Positions 16,211 to 23,966 of a stretch of 64,000 nucleotides of DNA are shown here, piece after piece. The position numbers were made by a program, and so were the translations under genes. Each line of letters begins with the position of its first letter. Within the stretch, counting starts at the first letter, position 1. Source of the stretch: an uncultured Lachnospiraceae bacterium (GTDB lineage: Bacteria > Bacillota > Clostridia > Lachnospirales > Lachnospiraceae); contig CASWVG010000005.1 of NCBI GenBank assembly GCA_949472775.1, forward strand, positions 1-64,000. Direction: 5' to 3'. The notes beneath the pieces were generated by a model. That model worked only from the letters and a program-made list of their open reading frames with translations. It ran no database searches and was not told the DNA's origin.

Positions 16211-16726
16211 TTAATAGTATACCACAATCCCCGCTGCTTGTCTTTCCATTGCCAGAAGCCATTCCTTCTTTTCGAGACCACCCGCGTACCCCGTCAGGCT
16301 CCCGTCTGACCCTAAAACCCTGTGGCATGGGATAATGAGCGAGATGGGATTGCGCCCGACAGCACTGCCTGCCGCCTGCGCCGACATGGATGCAAGTCCA
16401 CGCCGTTTTGCAATGCCTTCGGCAATCTTCGCATAGGTCGTTGTCCGGCCAAAGGGAATCGCCAGCATCTCCTCCCACACCTCTTTCTGGAAAGGCGTGC
16501 CTTTCAGTTTCATCGGCGGCGTAAAGGCAGGCTTCTTCCCGCTAAAATACAGAGCAAGCCATTCTTCCGTCTGTGCAAAAACAGGCAGGTCTTTCTCCTC
16601 GTGCTCCTGATCCAGTTTTGCCGCAAAATATTTCTGCCCCTCAAACCACAAGCCCGTCAGTGCATGTCCGTCTGACGCGAGCAATATCTTTCCGAGAGGG
16701 GAATCGCAGTCATGTGTGTATTCCAT
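16211..16726 (-). CDS. ogt: Methylated-DNA--protein-cysteine methyltransferase
   Basis: A 171-residue DNA repair protein that takes O6-alkyl groups from guanine onto its own cysteine. The active-site motif PCHRV lies at about 133-137, preceded by the helix-turn-helix part FGRTTTYAKIAEGIAKRRG and AAGSAVGRNPISLIIPCHRV. The N-terminal ribonuclease-like domain starts SPLGKILLASDGHALTGLWF. AGGAGG lies before the ATG. It is probably cotranscribed with the EamA gene upstream, 21 bases away. The symbol ogt is by family; agt or mgt names are equally possible. Confidence 0.93.
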   Translation of the reverse strand: MEYTHDCDSPLGKILLASDGHALTGLWFEGQKYFAAKLDQEHEEKDLPVFAQTEEWLALYFSGKKPAFTPPMKLKGTPFQKEVWEEMLAIPFGRTTTYAKIAEGIAKRRGLASMSAQAAGSAVGRNPISLIIPCHRVLGSDGSLTGYAGGLEKKEWLLAMERQAAGIVVYY

Positions 16727-16747
16727 CGATATACCTCCTGTGAGTCC

Positions 16748-17161
16748 TCATATTACCATAATCAGTGTCCCCGCCCCGATCAGCACACAGCCGATCAACG
16801 ACCTCGCGGTAAACTCCTCGTGAAGAAAAACGAACGCCAGTATGAGAGTGATCACCACACTCAGCTTGTCGATCGGCACCACCTTGGACGCCTCCCCCAT
16901 CTGCAGGGCATGGTAATAGCACAGCCACGATGCGCCGGTTGCAAGCCCGGAAAGAATCAGAAAAATCCAGCTTTTTCTACTGATTTCCGCGATTCCGCCC
17001 TGTGCATTCGTCAAAAACACCATACCCCACGACATAACGACAACCACAACCGTCCGTATCGCCGTGGCGAGATTGGAATTAACGCCCTCTATACCGATTT
17101 TTGCAAGGATTGAAGTCAATGCCGCAAACACTGCGGACAGAATTGCAAACAGAAACCACAT
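16748..17161 (-). CDS. Half-size EamA-family transporter
   Basis: A 137-residue membrane protein with four predicted helices (about 3-22, 33-52, 65-85 and 95-136) and one EamA domain instead of the usual two. WLCYYHALQMGEASKVVPIDKLSVVITL is the family signature region, and FLHEEFTARSLIGCVLIGAG the last helix. Such single-domain members work as dimers and export small metabolites or drugs; the substrate is unknown. GGAGG precedes the ATG. It lies just upstream of ogt. Confidence 0.85.
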   Translation of the reverse strand: MWFLFAILSAVFAALTSILAKIGIEGVNSNLATAIRTVVVVVMSWGMVFLTNAQGGIAEISRKSWIFLILSGLATGASWLCYYHALQMGEASKVVPIDKLSVVITLILAFVFLHEEFTARSLIGCVLIGAGTLIMVI

Positions 17162-17395
17162 ACGCCGCCACCTCCACTTTATTTATAACTATTTTTCCCC
17201 ATAAAATCAAGTTTACAACCAAACAAGAAGCGGCAAATTTTCACATATTAAACAATTCTGTCTCCTTTCCTGCCACATTATAATTAAGCCTGTAAACATA
17301 ATGACTGGCAAACAAGGAGAAGCCTGAATGGAACTTTTCAACACATTAAAGTTTATTTCAAGGCAAAAACTGCCTATTATAACAACATCATGTAG

Positions 17396-17539
17396 TTTTA
17401 TGGCATGGATCTTTGCGGAGGCTCGCGAAAAAATCTTGGGCTCTGTATGGTTTATCCCAAATCATATGCAGGTACGGAGAACGAAAGAAAGCTGATGCGG
17501 GTACTCGATAAAGCGGCTGAAAGTCTGTCATGCACTTAA
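17396..17539 (+). pseudogene. Fragment of a flavodoxin-like or NAD(P)H oxidoreductase gene
   Basis: An open stretch without start codon reads FYGMDLCGGSRKNLGLCMVY then AGTENERKLMRVLDKAAESL and ends at TAA. It resembles the C-terminal end of small flavodoxin-fold oxidoreductases. A TAG stops the same frame directly upstream, and an apparent start at 17328 (ATG after AAGGAG) leads into a different frame. I read this as the decayed remnant of a gene. The family assignment is tentative. Confidence 0.4.
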
Positions 17540-17589
17540 TACATCGTCAGATATCATACCGATAGACCCGCAATCGGTACCACAGTCCA

Positions 17590-18159
17590 CTATAGATCGG
17601 GGAACGCGATTACCGGCTCAGGGGCTGTCCGATGCTCCCCGATTCTTTTCTCCATCCAGACCATGTCATACCATCTGCCGAATTTATAGCCGCACTGATG
17701 GAATTTTCCGACCATCGAATATCCCAGACGGCTGTGAAATGCCACACTGCCGTTGGTCAGGTATTCGTCTTCCACATCACAGCAGGCGATGCAGGCATTT
17801 AGGTTTAAAATATGCTGCGCTCGGGAAATTTCCTCCAGCGCAGTATAGAGCCTGCGTCCGATGCCAAGCCCTCTCTTATCTTCCTTCACATAGACAGAAA
17901 CCTCCGCCGCCCAGTCGTAGGCCGCCCTGTTTTTAAAGACGCCCGTGTAGGCATACCCGGAAATTTCTCCATCCGTTTCCGCCACAATATAAGGATATTT
18001 TTTCAGTGTGTTTTCTATTCGTTTCTGAAAGTCACTCCGTTTGGGTGTCTCATACTCAAAGGTAATTGCCGTATGTTCGACGTAGGGCGCATAAATTTCC
18101 AAAAGCGCCTGCGCATCACCGCCGCAGGCTGTTCTGATTCTGATATCTTTCGTTCCCAT
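17590..18159 (-). CDS. GNAT acetyltransferase, phosphinothricin-acetyltransferase-like
   Basis: A 189-residue acetyl-CoA-dependent N-acetyltransferase. The sequence IRTACGGDAQALLEIYAPYV, the strand EVSVYVKEDKRGLGIGRRLY with the acetyl-CoA binding loop (RGLGIG, about 99-104), and HSRLGYSMVGKFHQCGYKFG with the aromatic C-terminus are typical of the Pat/bar-like subfamily (COG1247). Members acetylate methionine derivatives or similar amino acid analogues. The ribosome binding site AGGAGG is unusually far (13 bases) from the ATG. The neighbouring genes give no hint of substrate. Confidence 0.88.
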   Translation of the reverse strand: MGTKDIRIRTACGGDAQALLEIYAPYVEHTAITFEYETPKRSDFQKRIENTLKKYPYIVAETDGEISGYAYTGVFKNRAAYDWAAEVSVYVKEDKRGLGIGRRLYTALEEISRAQHILNLNACIACCDVEDEYLTNGSVAFHSRLGYSMVGKFHQCGYKFGRWYDMVWMEKRIGEHRTAPEPVIAFPDL

Positions 18160-18191
18160 ACTTTCTGCTAAATCCTCCTGCCGGCAGTCCT

Positions 18192-18752
18192 TTATTTGTC
18201 TGCCGCCGTCTTCTTCCTGAGCTTCAGTTCTATCCCCTGTCGCCCGGCAGCTTCCCGAAACATCCCTGCCGCATATGCACTTTTTTCTTTCTGCACCATA
18301 CTGTTTGCTGCTTCGTCAGCGGCAATCTGATCCATTACAGCCCTGATCCCAGACATCGGGAGCAGATTCACTGCAAGGCAGAAGAAATTCTTTTTCCGGC
18401 CGTCATTGTAATCGGCGAGCAGTCTATGTAAAATCTCCGCTTTCTCCTTCTGTTCGGCATTGTAATTTTCTATGCCGATCTCCGCCGCCCTCTGCAAATC
18501 GGCTTTCTGCCTTTTATGCGTGATGAACGAATCAAATGCATCGATCCCCTCATACTTTTCGCACGGGTACTCCCCGCACTCATGGCAATACGCAATCTTT
18601 CCGTGCTCCAGACTGCATTTTGCAATCCTGCACGGCTGGTTCCCGCTGCCCCCGCCACAGCCCGGGCAGTGCCCGCCCAGACGCATGGTGCAAAGCCCGC
18701 AGTTCAGTCCGCAAAGCGACAGCCATTGATTTTCCCTTATAAAATCCTTCAT
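18192..18752 (-). CDS. DUF3795 cysteine-rich protein
   Basis: A 186-residue protein whose first 75 residues carry a dense Cys pattern (CGLNCGLCTMRLGGHCPGC, then CRIAKC, then CHECGEYPCEKY), typical of DUF3795 and suggesting a metal site. The rest is helical and polar (AEIGIENYNAEQKEKAEILH). No membrane segment. I chose the ATG at 18752 behind GGAGG at a rather long 12-base spacing; a longer frame starts at 18854 and adds another CxxC. Function is unknown for the family. Confidence 0.8.
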   Translation of the reverse strand: MKDFIRENQWLSLCGLNCGLCTMRLGGHCPGCGGGSGNQPCRIAKCSLEHGKIAYCHECGEYPCEKYEGIDAFDSFITHKRQKADLQRAAEIGIENYNAEQKEKAEILHRLLADYNDGRKKNFFCLAVNLLPMSGIRAVMDQIAADEAANSMVQKEKSAYAAGMFREAAGRQGIELKLRKKTAADK

Positions 18753-19202
18753 GTGATTATTTTTCCTCCGCCAGCAGTCCTGGCACCTCTCCAGGGGCAC
18801 AAACGCATCGTCCCCCACTGAGAAGCCTGTTTCCGGGCCGTCACCATACCTCACTCACATACACTGCCTCTGTACAATGCTTTTCAGCTTGCGCTATCAG
18901 CATTTTTATTAAGGTATTTTTTACATGTATCGTCCTAAATTTAACATAGCGCCGAAAAGAAAGCAAATCTTCCCTCCAAAATCCACTTACTATTTTCCAG
19001 AATTAACTATTTATTGAATTATTTCCCAATATTTACCATATTTTATGCGGTACATTTAATTTATATTTTTCTACATTAAAATGCGATACAGTAAAAATGT
19101 CGTTATGACAATGATGATACACAATGGCATGCAGACTATTTGCGAAGTCTGCCTTACCTTTAGACAAAGCTGAAGCACCCTTGCTTCGGCACGGAGAAAA
19201 CA
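18753..19202. other. Intergenic region, no gene seen
   Basis: This AT-rich region separates the DUF3795 gene from the XRE regulator. Near its right end two hairpins lie in the XRE leader: GCAGACT with AGTCTGC (19132-19153) and GCTGAAGC with GCTTCGGC (19170-19191, one G-U type mismatch). I see no clear promoter or coding frame. Confidence 0.5.
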
Positions 19203-19562
19203 ATGGAATTCGGTGCATTTCTGGCTAAACTGCGAAAAGAAAAGGGCTGCCTGCAGAAAGAAGTTGCCGCCTATCTGAACGTAACCGTGGCAACTGTTTC
19301 CAACTATGAAAAAGGTGTACATACACCCGATCTCAACACTCTGATTAAGCTTGCGGACTTTTATGACGTATCCACAGATTTTCTTTTACAGCGGACCCGG
19401 TACCGCGCCAGCATCAGCATGTTGAACAAACGTCTTTCCGCGGAATATACCGTCAGCGACCTGATCAACACAACATTGGAGCTGGATCGTCACAACACCG
19501 CTGCTCTTTTGGATTACTATGAACTGCTGACACTCCGAAACTCTGTCAATCGGACAACGTAA
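19203..19562 (+). CDS. XRE-family transcriptional regulator
   Basis: A 119-residue regulator with an N-terminal helix-turn-helix of the Cro/CI type (FGAFLAKLRKEKGCLQKEVA, then NVTVATVSNYEKGVHTPDLN, residues about 3-60). The C-terminal half (about 65-119) is helical (YTVSDLINTTLELDRHNTAA) and probably mediates dimerisation. CGGAG stands before the ATG. It stands alone between two genes of other types, and its leader contains two hairpins. The regulated genes are unknown. Confidence 0.9.
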   Translation: MEFGAFLAKLRKEKGCLQKEVAAYLNVTVATVSNYEKGVHTPDLNTLIKLADFYDVSTDFLLQRTRYRASISMLNKRLSAEYTVSDLINTTLELDRHNTAALLDYYELLTLRNSVNRTT

Positions 19563-19808
19563 ACACTTTCGATAAGACATAACAGAAATCATACTGTTAT
19601 GCTCCCACAACAAGCGGCAGGAACTTCAGCTTCCGGCAAATCGCCAGGCTCCTAACCGCTTTGTTTGTGTTGCCAGAATTTTCTTTCCCCGACACTTTTA
19701 CCGGGTCTAAAGTGATTTTACCACATCCCTTTTTCATTACAAGGCAAACATTCCAACGTTTATCATTCGTTTCCAACTTAAAAATCAGTACAGATAAAAC
19801 TAATTTGC
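19563..19808. other. Intergenic region, one hairpin
   Basis: CATAACAG and CTGTTATG (19578-19601) form a perfect eight-base stem just after the XRE gene. There is no T-run, so it is a weak terminator candidate. Otherwise I see no gene here. Confidence 0.45.
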
Positions 19809-19837
19809 TTGACAATAATACTATATAGTATTATTCT
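19809..19837 (+). promoter_or_regulatory. Promoter with a 22-bp perfect palindrome in the spacer
   Basis: TTGACA (19809-19814) and TATTCT (19832-19837) are 17 bases apart. The bases 19814-19835 form a perfect AT-rich palindrome centred on the spacer (half-site AATAATACTAT). This is the layout of a repressor operator, most like MarR- or TetR-type sites. Confidence 0.7.
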
Positions 19838-19958
19838 ATATGATATAAACGGATCTATAATAAATGAACACAAGGATTTCAACATGAAAAAATACGCGCC
19901 GCACAAACAGCTTTTAGGAAAAATTTTACAACTGTTACAGGGAAGGAGACCAACGAAA

Positions 19959-20426
19959 ATGGAAATGAACATGATCAAATCGGGAATACGCGCATTGCGT
20001 GAAAACGCCCAGGTCGCTTATATCGCGTCCGTCAGCGAGGAAGGATTTCCTCAGATCAAGGGCATGCTTGTCTTAGAGCACGAGAGTATGAAAACCCACT
20101 ATTTTTCCACCAACACCAGTTCGAAGCGGGTATCACAGTTTCTGCGGAATCCGAAAGCGTCCGTGTACTATGTGGACGACACCGAAAATCAGTATAAAGG
20201 CGCACTGTTTACGGGAACCATGGAGGTCTGCACCGACCACGAGACCAAGGCGTTTCTCTGGCGGGACGGGTTCGAGATATATTACCCGAAAGGTGTGGAT
20301 GATGAAGATTACTGCGTATTGAAATTTACCCCCAGGACCGTCAACTACTATTACGGTCTGAACAATGTGACTCTGTCGATAGATGAAATTGCCGATAATA
20401 CCCCGACCAGCTCATCCCAGTCATGA
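19959..20426 (+). CDS. Pyridoxamine-5'-phosphate-oxidase-fold flavoprotein
   Basis: A 155-residue split-barrel protein (PPOX fold) that likely binds FMN or another flavin. Visible pattern: NAQVAYIASVSEEGFPQIKG, then THYFSTNTSSKRVSQFLRNP, then YKGALFTGTMEV and CVLKFTPRTVNYYYGL, as in general stress protein 26-like members. I chose the ATG at 19959 with AAGGAG nine bases upstream; an in-frame ATG at 19884 behind AAGGA would add 25 residues. The upstream promoter has a perfect palindrome, so the gene is likely repressed by an unlinked regulator. Its 3' end overlaps the convergent HAD gene by 76 bases. Confidence 0.85.
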   Translation: MEMNMIKSGIRALRENAQVAYIASVSEEGFPQIKGMLVLEHESMKTHYFSTNTSSKRVSQFLRNPKASVYYVDDTENQYKGALFTGTMEVCTDHETKAFLWRDGFEIYYPKGVDDEDYCVLKFTPRTVNYYYGLNNVTLSIDEIADNTPTSSSQS

Positions 20427-21121
20427 ATATGCAGATAGTCAAACGCTGCCGCCATCCCATGATTCTCCTGAATCACCGGATTCACGTCATACGGCGCGCT
20501 GCCTTCGTAGAGCACGGGATAAATACCGGCTCCATGCGCGCCGATCACATCCGCTTTCATGCTGTCGCCGCAGTACCAGACCTGTTCCGCCTTAAGGCGG
20601 GCTTTTTGCAGCGCCGTCTCAAACAGCATCCTGTCCGGCTTTCTGACCACATACTCACTGGACGCCATAATGAACTCAAACTGATTATTCGGAAGAAGCC
20701 TGTTGATCCGTCTGGTGAGTGCCCGTCCCGACCAGCCGATATTGCTGACCACCGCCGTGCGGATACCCTCCGCTTTGAGATAGGCCAACATTTCTTCCGT
20801 CTTTGGCATCACAGCGCCTTTTGAAGCTGCCGTCCACTCGATCTCCTCCAGCTCTTCATAGGAAACGCTGAAAGTAAGACCCAGATATTCGTAGATCAGC
20901 CGCGTAAACTGCCACTGGTGGATTTCTATGCCGTTATCCCTCTCCTTCTGAAACCGTTCATACAGTTTCCGCACCTCAGCGTAAATTTGTTTTGCGGTAA
21001 GGTTGCGCGGATTATCCACGATATAGGGAAATGCCGCTTCCTCGCAGCGCAGCGCGTCAAACTCCGGCTCACAAAGAAGCGTATGTCCGTAATCAAACAA
21101 AATCATCTCTGGCTTTCTCAT
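20351..21121 (-). CDS. HAD-superfamily hydrolase
   Basis: A 256-residue phosphatase-type protein. Motif I is FDYGHTLL (Asp9 is the nucleophile; the second Asp of the usual DxD is Gly), motif II is VVSNIGWSG, motif III has Lys in VRKPDRMLF, and motif IV is YCGDSMKADVIGAHGAG. The helical cap lies between about 20 and 100. The DxG form of motif I is seen in some HAD subgroups and does not by itself mean loss of activity. The substrate is unknown. It is transcribed just downstream of pyrC and overlaps the PPOX gene tail to tail. Confidence 0.9.
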   Translation of the reverse strand: MRKPEMILFDYGHTLLCEPEFDALRCEEAAFPYIVDNPRNLTAKQIYAEVRKLYERFQKERDNGIEIHQWQFTRLIYEYLGLTFSVSYEELEEIEWTAASKGAVMPKTEEMLAYLKAEGIRTAVVSNIGWSGRALTRRINRLLPNNQFEFIMASSEYVVRKPDRMLFETALQKARLKAEQVWYCGDSMKADVIGAHGAGIYPVLYEGSAPYDVNPVIQENHGMAAAFDYLHIHDWDELVGVLSAISSIDRVTLFRP

Positions 21122-21162
21122 TTGTATATTCCCTTTCTTTTCTTACTGGCTTTCCAAATGCT

Positions 21163-22437
21163 CTATCCGCGGTACACAATCTTCCCCCCGCAGATGGTAT
21201 AGCTTACCACCCCCGGCATGGTCTCTCCCACAAAAGGCGAATTGGCGGCTTTTGACACGAACTCCTTCACCACCCATTCCTTCTTCGGATCAAATATGAC
21301 CAGATCCGCAGGGCCGCCCTCTCCCAGATATCCGGCATTGAGATGATACAGCTTCGCCGGGGCAAGACTCATCTTCTCCATCAATTCCATCATGGAGAGA
21401 TACCCCTTGTCCACCAGTTCCCGAATCCCCAGCGACAGGGCTGTCTCCAACCCGATAATGCCGCTCGGCGCCTCGGTAATCGGCTTTGCCTTTTCCTCCG
21501 CGCTGTGGGGCGCGTGATCCGTGGCAATCATGTCGATCGTACCGTCCCGCAGCCCTTCAATAATCGCAAGGCGGTCTTCCTCTTCCCGCAGGGGCGGATT
21601 CATTTTCGCAAGCGTACCATACCTAATGACAGCCTCCTGCGTCAAAGTAAAATGATGGGGCGTCGCCTCCGCAAAAATACGCCGGCTCTTTTTTTTCGCC
21701 TGACGCACCAGTTCCACCGCCTCTTTTGTGCTGATATGCTGGATGGAAAGGTCCGCTTCCTCCTCCACGGCAATCTGCAGATCCCGCTCCACCATGGAAA
21801 TCTCCGCTTCTCTGGGGGAACCGCCTATGCCGTAGTGCACGGCTGCCTTCCCCGCATTCACACCGTTATTTTTGATAAATGCCGGATTCTCTTCATGAAG
21901 ACTCACAGGTTTCCCGCACTTCGCCGCCGTTCGCAGCGCCGTCCGCAGCAGCGCCTCATCCATCAGCGGGATGCCGTCATCCGTAAAGCCTGCTGCCCCC
22001 TGCCCGCTAAGCGCCTCCATATCCGTCAGTTCTCTGCCCTGTAATCCCATCGTCACATTGGCACAGGTATAGACATGAATCCCTGTCTCTTTTCCCTTAT
22101 TCAGCACATATGCCAAGATGTCCGGATTATCCACCGCCGGCTTCGTGTTCGCCATCAGCACCACGGAAGTAAAGCCGCCCTTTGCCGCCGCAGCCGCACC
22201 AGTGTGGATATCCTCTTTATAAGTAAACCCCGGATCCCGGAAATGTACATGTACATCCACAAGTCCTGGAGCTACTATTTGACCGCTTAAGTCAATTATG
22301 TCCGCGGCATCTTCCGTAAGCGCCCCCCGCGGCACAATCCTCTGAATGGTCCCGCTCTCCGCATCAATCAAAATATCATAATAGCCTTCCGTACCCGAGG
22401 CCGGGTCTGTCATATATCCGTTCTTTAAAATAAGCAT
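21163..22437 (-). CDS. pyrC: Dihydroorotase
   Basis: A 424-residue zinc amidohydrolase that cyclises carbamoyl-aspartate to dihydroorotate. Metal and substrate motifs are DVHVHFRDPGFTYKEDI (about 59-75), HEENPAFI, the catalytic DHAPHSAEEK near 306-315 and GGPADLVIFDP near the end. It belongs to the same pathway as pyrK-pyrD, 5 kb away. GAGG lies before the ATG. It has its own promoter (22550-22579) and a leader with a terminator-like stem, which suggests attenuation of expression. Confidence 0.95.
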   Translation of the reverse strand: MLILKNGYMTDPASGTEGYYDILIDAESGTIQRIVPRGALTEDAADIIDLSGQIVAPGLVDVHVHFRDPGFTYKEDIHTGAAAAAKGGFTSVVLMANTKPAVDNPDILAYVLNKGKETGIHVYTCANVTMGLQGRELTDMEALSGQGAAGFTDDGIPLMDEALLRTALRTAAKCGKPVSLHEENPAFIKNNGVNAGKAAVHYGIGGSPREAEISMVERDLQIAVEEEADLSIQHISTKEAVELVRQAKKKSRRIFAEATPHHFTLTQEAVIRYGTLAKMNPPLREEEDRLAIIEGLRDGTIDMIATDHAPHSAEEKAKPITEAPSGIIGLETALSLGIRELVDKGYLSMMELMEKMSLAPAKLYHLNAGYLGEGGPADLVIFDPKKEWVVKEFVSKAANSPFVGETMPGVVSYTICGGKIVYRG

Positions 22438-22478
22438 GCTATTTACCTCAGCTTTCCTATCCCACCTGCCCTTAAATT

Positions 22479-22533
22479 AAAAAACGCCGTTCGGCTTATT
22501 CCTTTTCTTTCCTCCCAAAATACGCCGAACGAC
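22479..22533 (-). terminator. Terminator-like stem in the pyrC leader (possible attenuator)
   Basis: On the minus strand GTCGTTCGGC (22524-22533) pairs with GCCGAACGGC (22486-22495) at ten positions with one G-U pair. It is followed directly by GTTTTTT. It lies between the pyrC promoter and its start codon, 41 bases before the ATG, so it would stop transcription unless relieved. Confidence 0.65.
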
Positions 22534-22549
22534 CTATTTTTATATTTCC

Positions 22550-22579
22550 AGTATATAGTAAGCCGTTCGGCTAAGTCAA
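22550..22579 (-). promoter_or_regulatory. Promoter of pyrC with palindrome in the spacer
   Basis: On the minus strand TTGACT (22574-22579) and TATACT (22550-22555) are 18 bases apart. The spacer contains AGCCGAACGGCT, an imperfect palindrome that shares its core with both arms of the terminator-like stem downstream. Confidence 0.75.
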
Positions 22580-22587
22580 CATTTCCT

Positions 22588-23016
22588 TTACTCAAACACC
22601 ACCGGCTTCTGCGAAAACTCTGTCTTCACCACCACATAGGGATAACTCGCCACAGGCTTGCTCTTCTCCTCCGGCGACGGTCCGATCAGATTGGTGTCGA
22701 TATAGACCGCGTTCGCCGTCTCATACAGATCATTCACCGCAATGCTGTAACCGCCCGTCTGCTGCGTCCCGTAACCCACGCAGATATAGAGAAATCCCTG
22801 GTCTTCAAAAGTCAGCTTAAAAGTATCTGTTTTCCGCTCCTCAATCTTTGCCAGAAGTTCTTCCGGGATATTATCCTCCGCAATCACCGTGTAATCCAGA
22901 TCCTTGATCTTCTCCATGGGGTTCTGTTTCTGCCCACAGGAATACACCGCGAAACACAGCAGGCAGACCAGCCCTATACTGACTATTCTCCTCTGATACT
23001 CACTCAATCCGGTCAT
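22588..23016 (-). CDS. PrcB-like lipoprotein
   Basis: A 142-residue putative lipoprotein. The signal peptide is MTGLSEYQRRIVSIGLVCLL followed by CFAVYSCG, with the lipidated Cys at about 28. The C-terminal half (GGYSIAVNDLYETANAVYID, then SYPYVVVKTEFSQKPVVFE) matches the PrcB C-terminal domain, named after a Treponema protease-complex subunit that stabilises a partner protease. GGAGG precedes the ATG at 23016; the longer frame to 23076 lacks such a site. No protease gene is next to it, so its partner is unknown. Confidence 0.8.
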   Translation of the reverse strand: MTGLSEYQRRIVSIGLVCLLCFAVYSCGQKQNPMEKIKDLDYTVIAEDNIPEELLAKIEERKTDTFKLTFEDQGFLYICVGYGTQQTGGYSIAVNDLYETANAVYIDTNLIGPSPEEKSKPVASYPYVVVKTEFSQKPVVFE

Positions 23017-23136
23017 AATTTCCTCCGCATATCTGTCACAATTCACACCCATACCAGTTTCTGCATCCATTTGCAATGATCCGATGTGGCTTGCAACCGC
23101 ATATCTTCTTACTATCTAATTTATTATGCGAAGGCA

Positions 23137-23166
23137 TTGTCTATTCCTATAGATTAATGCTATACT
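23137..23166 (+). promoter_or_regulatory. Promoter of plsC
   Basis: TTGTCT (23137-23142) and TATACT (23161-23166) are 18 bases apart. The start codon of the acyltransferase gene follows 39 bases later. Confidence 0.7.
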
Positions 23167-23204
23167 TATTAAAATAATGATCAAAACACAGAAAGGTTTT
23201 TCCC

Positions 23205-23966
23205 ATGATACGTCTGATACTAGTTGCCACCTTCGTTGTGCTGTTTCTGATTTTCAGCATTCCACTTTTAATCTTTGAATACTTTCTCGGAAAGTTTAAC
23301 CAGAGCGCCAAGGACAAAAGTTCACTTGCCATTGTCAACTGGGCTTTTCGTTGCGTTCTCTTTCTATCCGGCGTGTCCGTCACAGTGATCGGTGAAGAAA
23401 ATGTCCCCAGGGACGTTCCCGTACTGTACATCGGAAATCACCGAAGCTATTTCGACATCGTTATGACCTATGTGCGCGTTCCCAGACCCACGGGATACAT
23501 CGCCAAGATTGGTATGCTCAAAGTGCCGCTTCTCGCAAACTGGATGAAAAACCTGCACTGTCTTTTCCTCGACCGGAAGGATATCAAACAGGGCATGAAG
23601 ACCATTCTCACGGCAGTAGAAAAAGTAAAATCCGGTATCTCCATCTGTATCTTTCCTGAGGGAAGCCGCAGCACCGAGCCGGACGAATTTCTGCCTTTCC
23701 ATGGCGGCAGCTTTAAAATCGCTGAAAAATCCGGCTGTCCCATCATCCCTATAAGCATCAACAACGCCGAGCAGGTCTGGGAAGCCCATCTGCCAAAAAT
23801 CAAGAAGACCCACGTTGTCATCGAATATGGCAGACCCATCTACATAAAAGACCTCAGCAAAGACCAGAAACGCCGCATCGATGATACGGTATTATCTGTC
23901 ATTAAGGAAATGTACTTTAAAAATAAGGAGCTTATTCTTCCGCCACCACCAGCTCATCATCCATAA
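23205..23966 (+). CDS. plsC: 1-acyl-sn-glycerol-3-phosphate acyltransferase
   Basis: A 253-residue membrane-bound acyltransferase of phospholipid synthesis that makes phosphatidic acid from lysophosphatidic acid. An N-terminal membrane helix (residues 2-26) is followed by the catalytic motif NHRSYFD (HX4D, about 84-90), the acceptor motif FPEGSRS near 150, and the later motif PIIPISINNAEQV. Length is normal. GAAAGG lies before the ATG. The last 35 bases overlap the convergent GH9-like gene. Substrate preference cannot be told from sequence. Confidence 0.93.
   Translation: MIRLILVATFVVLFLIFSIPLLIFEYFLGKFNQSAKDKSSLAIVNWAFRCVLFLSGVSVTVIGEENVPRDVPVLYIGNHRSYFDIVMTYVRVPRPTGYIAKIGMLKVPLLANWMKNLHCLFLDRKDIKQGMKTILTAVEKVKSGISICIFPEGSRSTEPDEFLPFHGGSFKIAEKSGCPIIPISINNAEQVWEAHLPKIKKTHVVIEYGRPIYIKDLSKDQKRRIDDTVLSVIKEMYFKNKELILPPPPAHHP

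Noticed and set aside
19597-19815. Minus-strand frame of 72 codons between the XRE and PPOX genes
   Set aside because: It overlaps the promoter and palindrome of the PPOX gene, lacks a good start site and has no recognisable motif.
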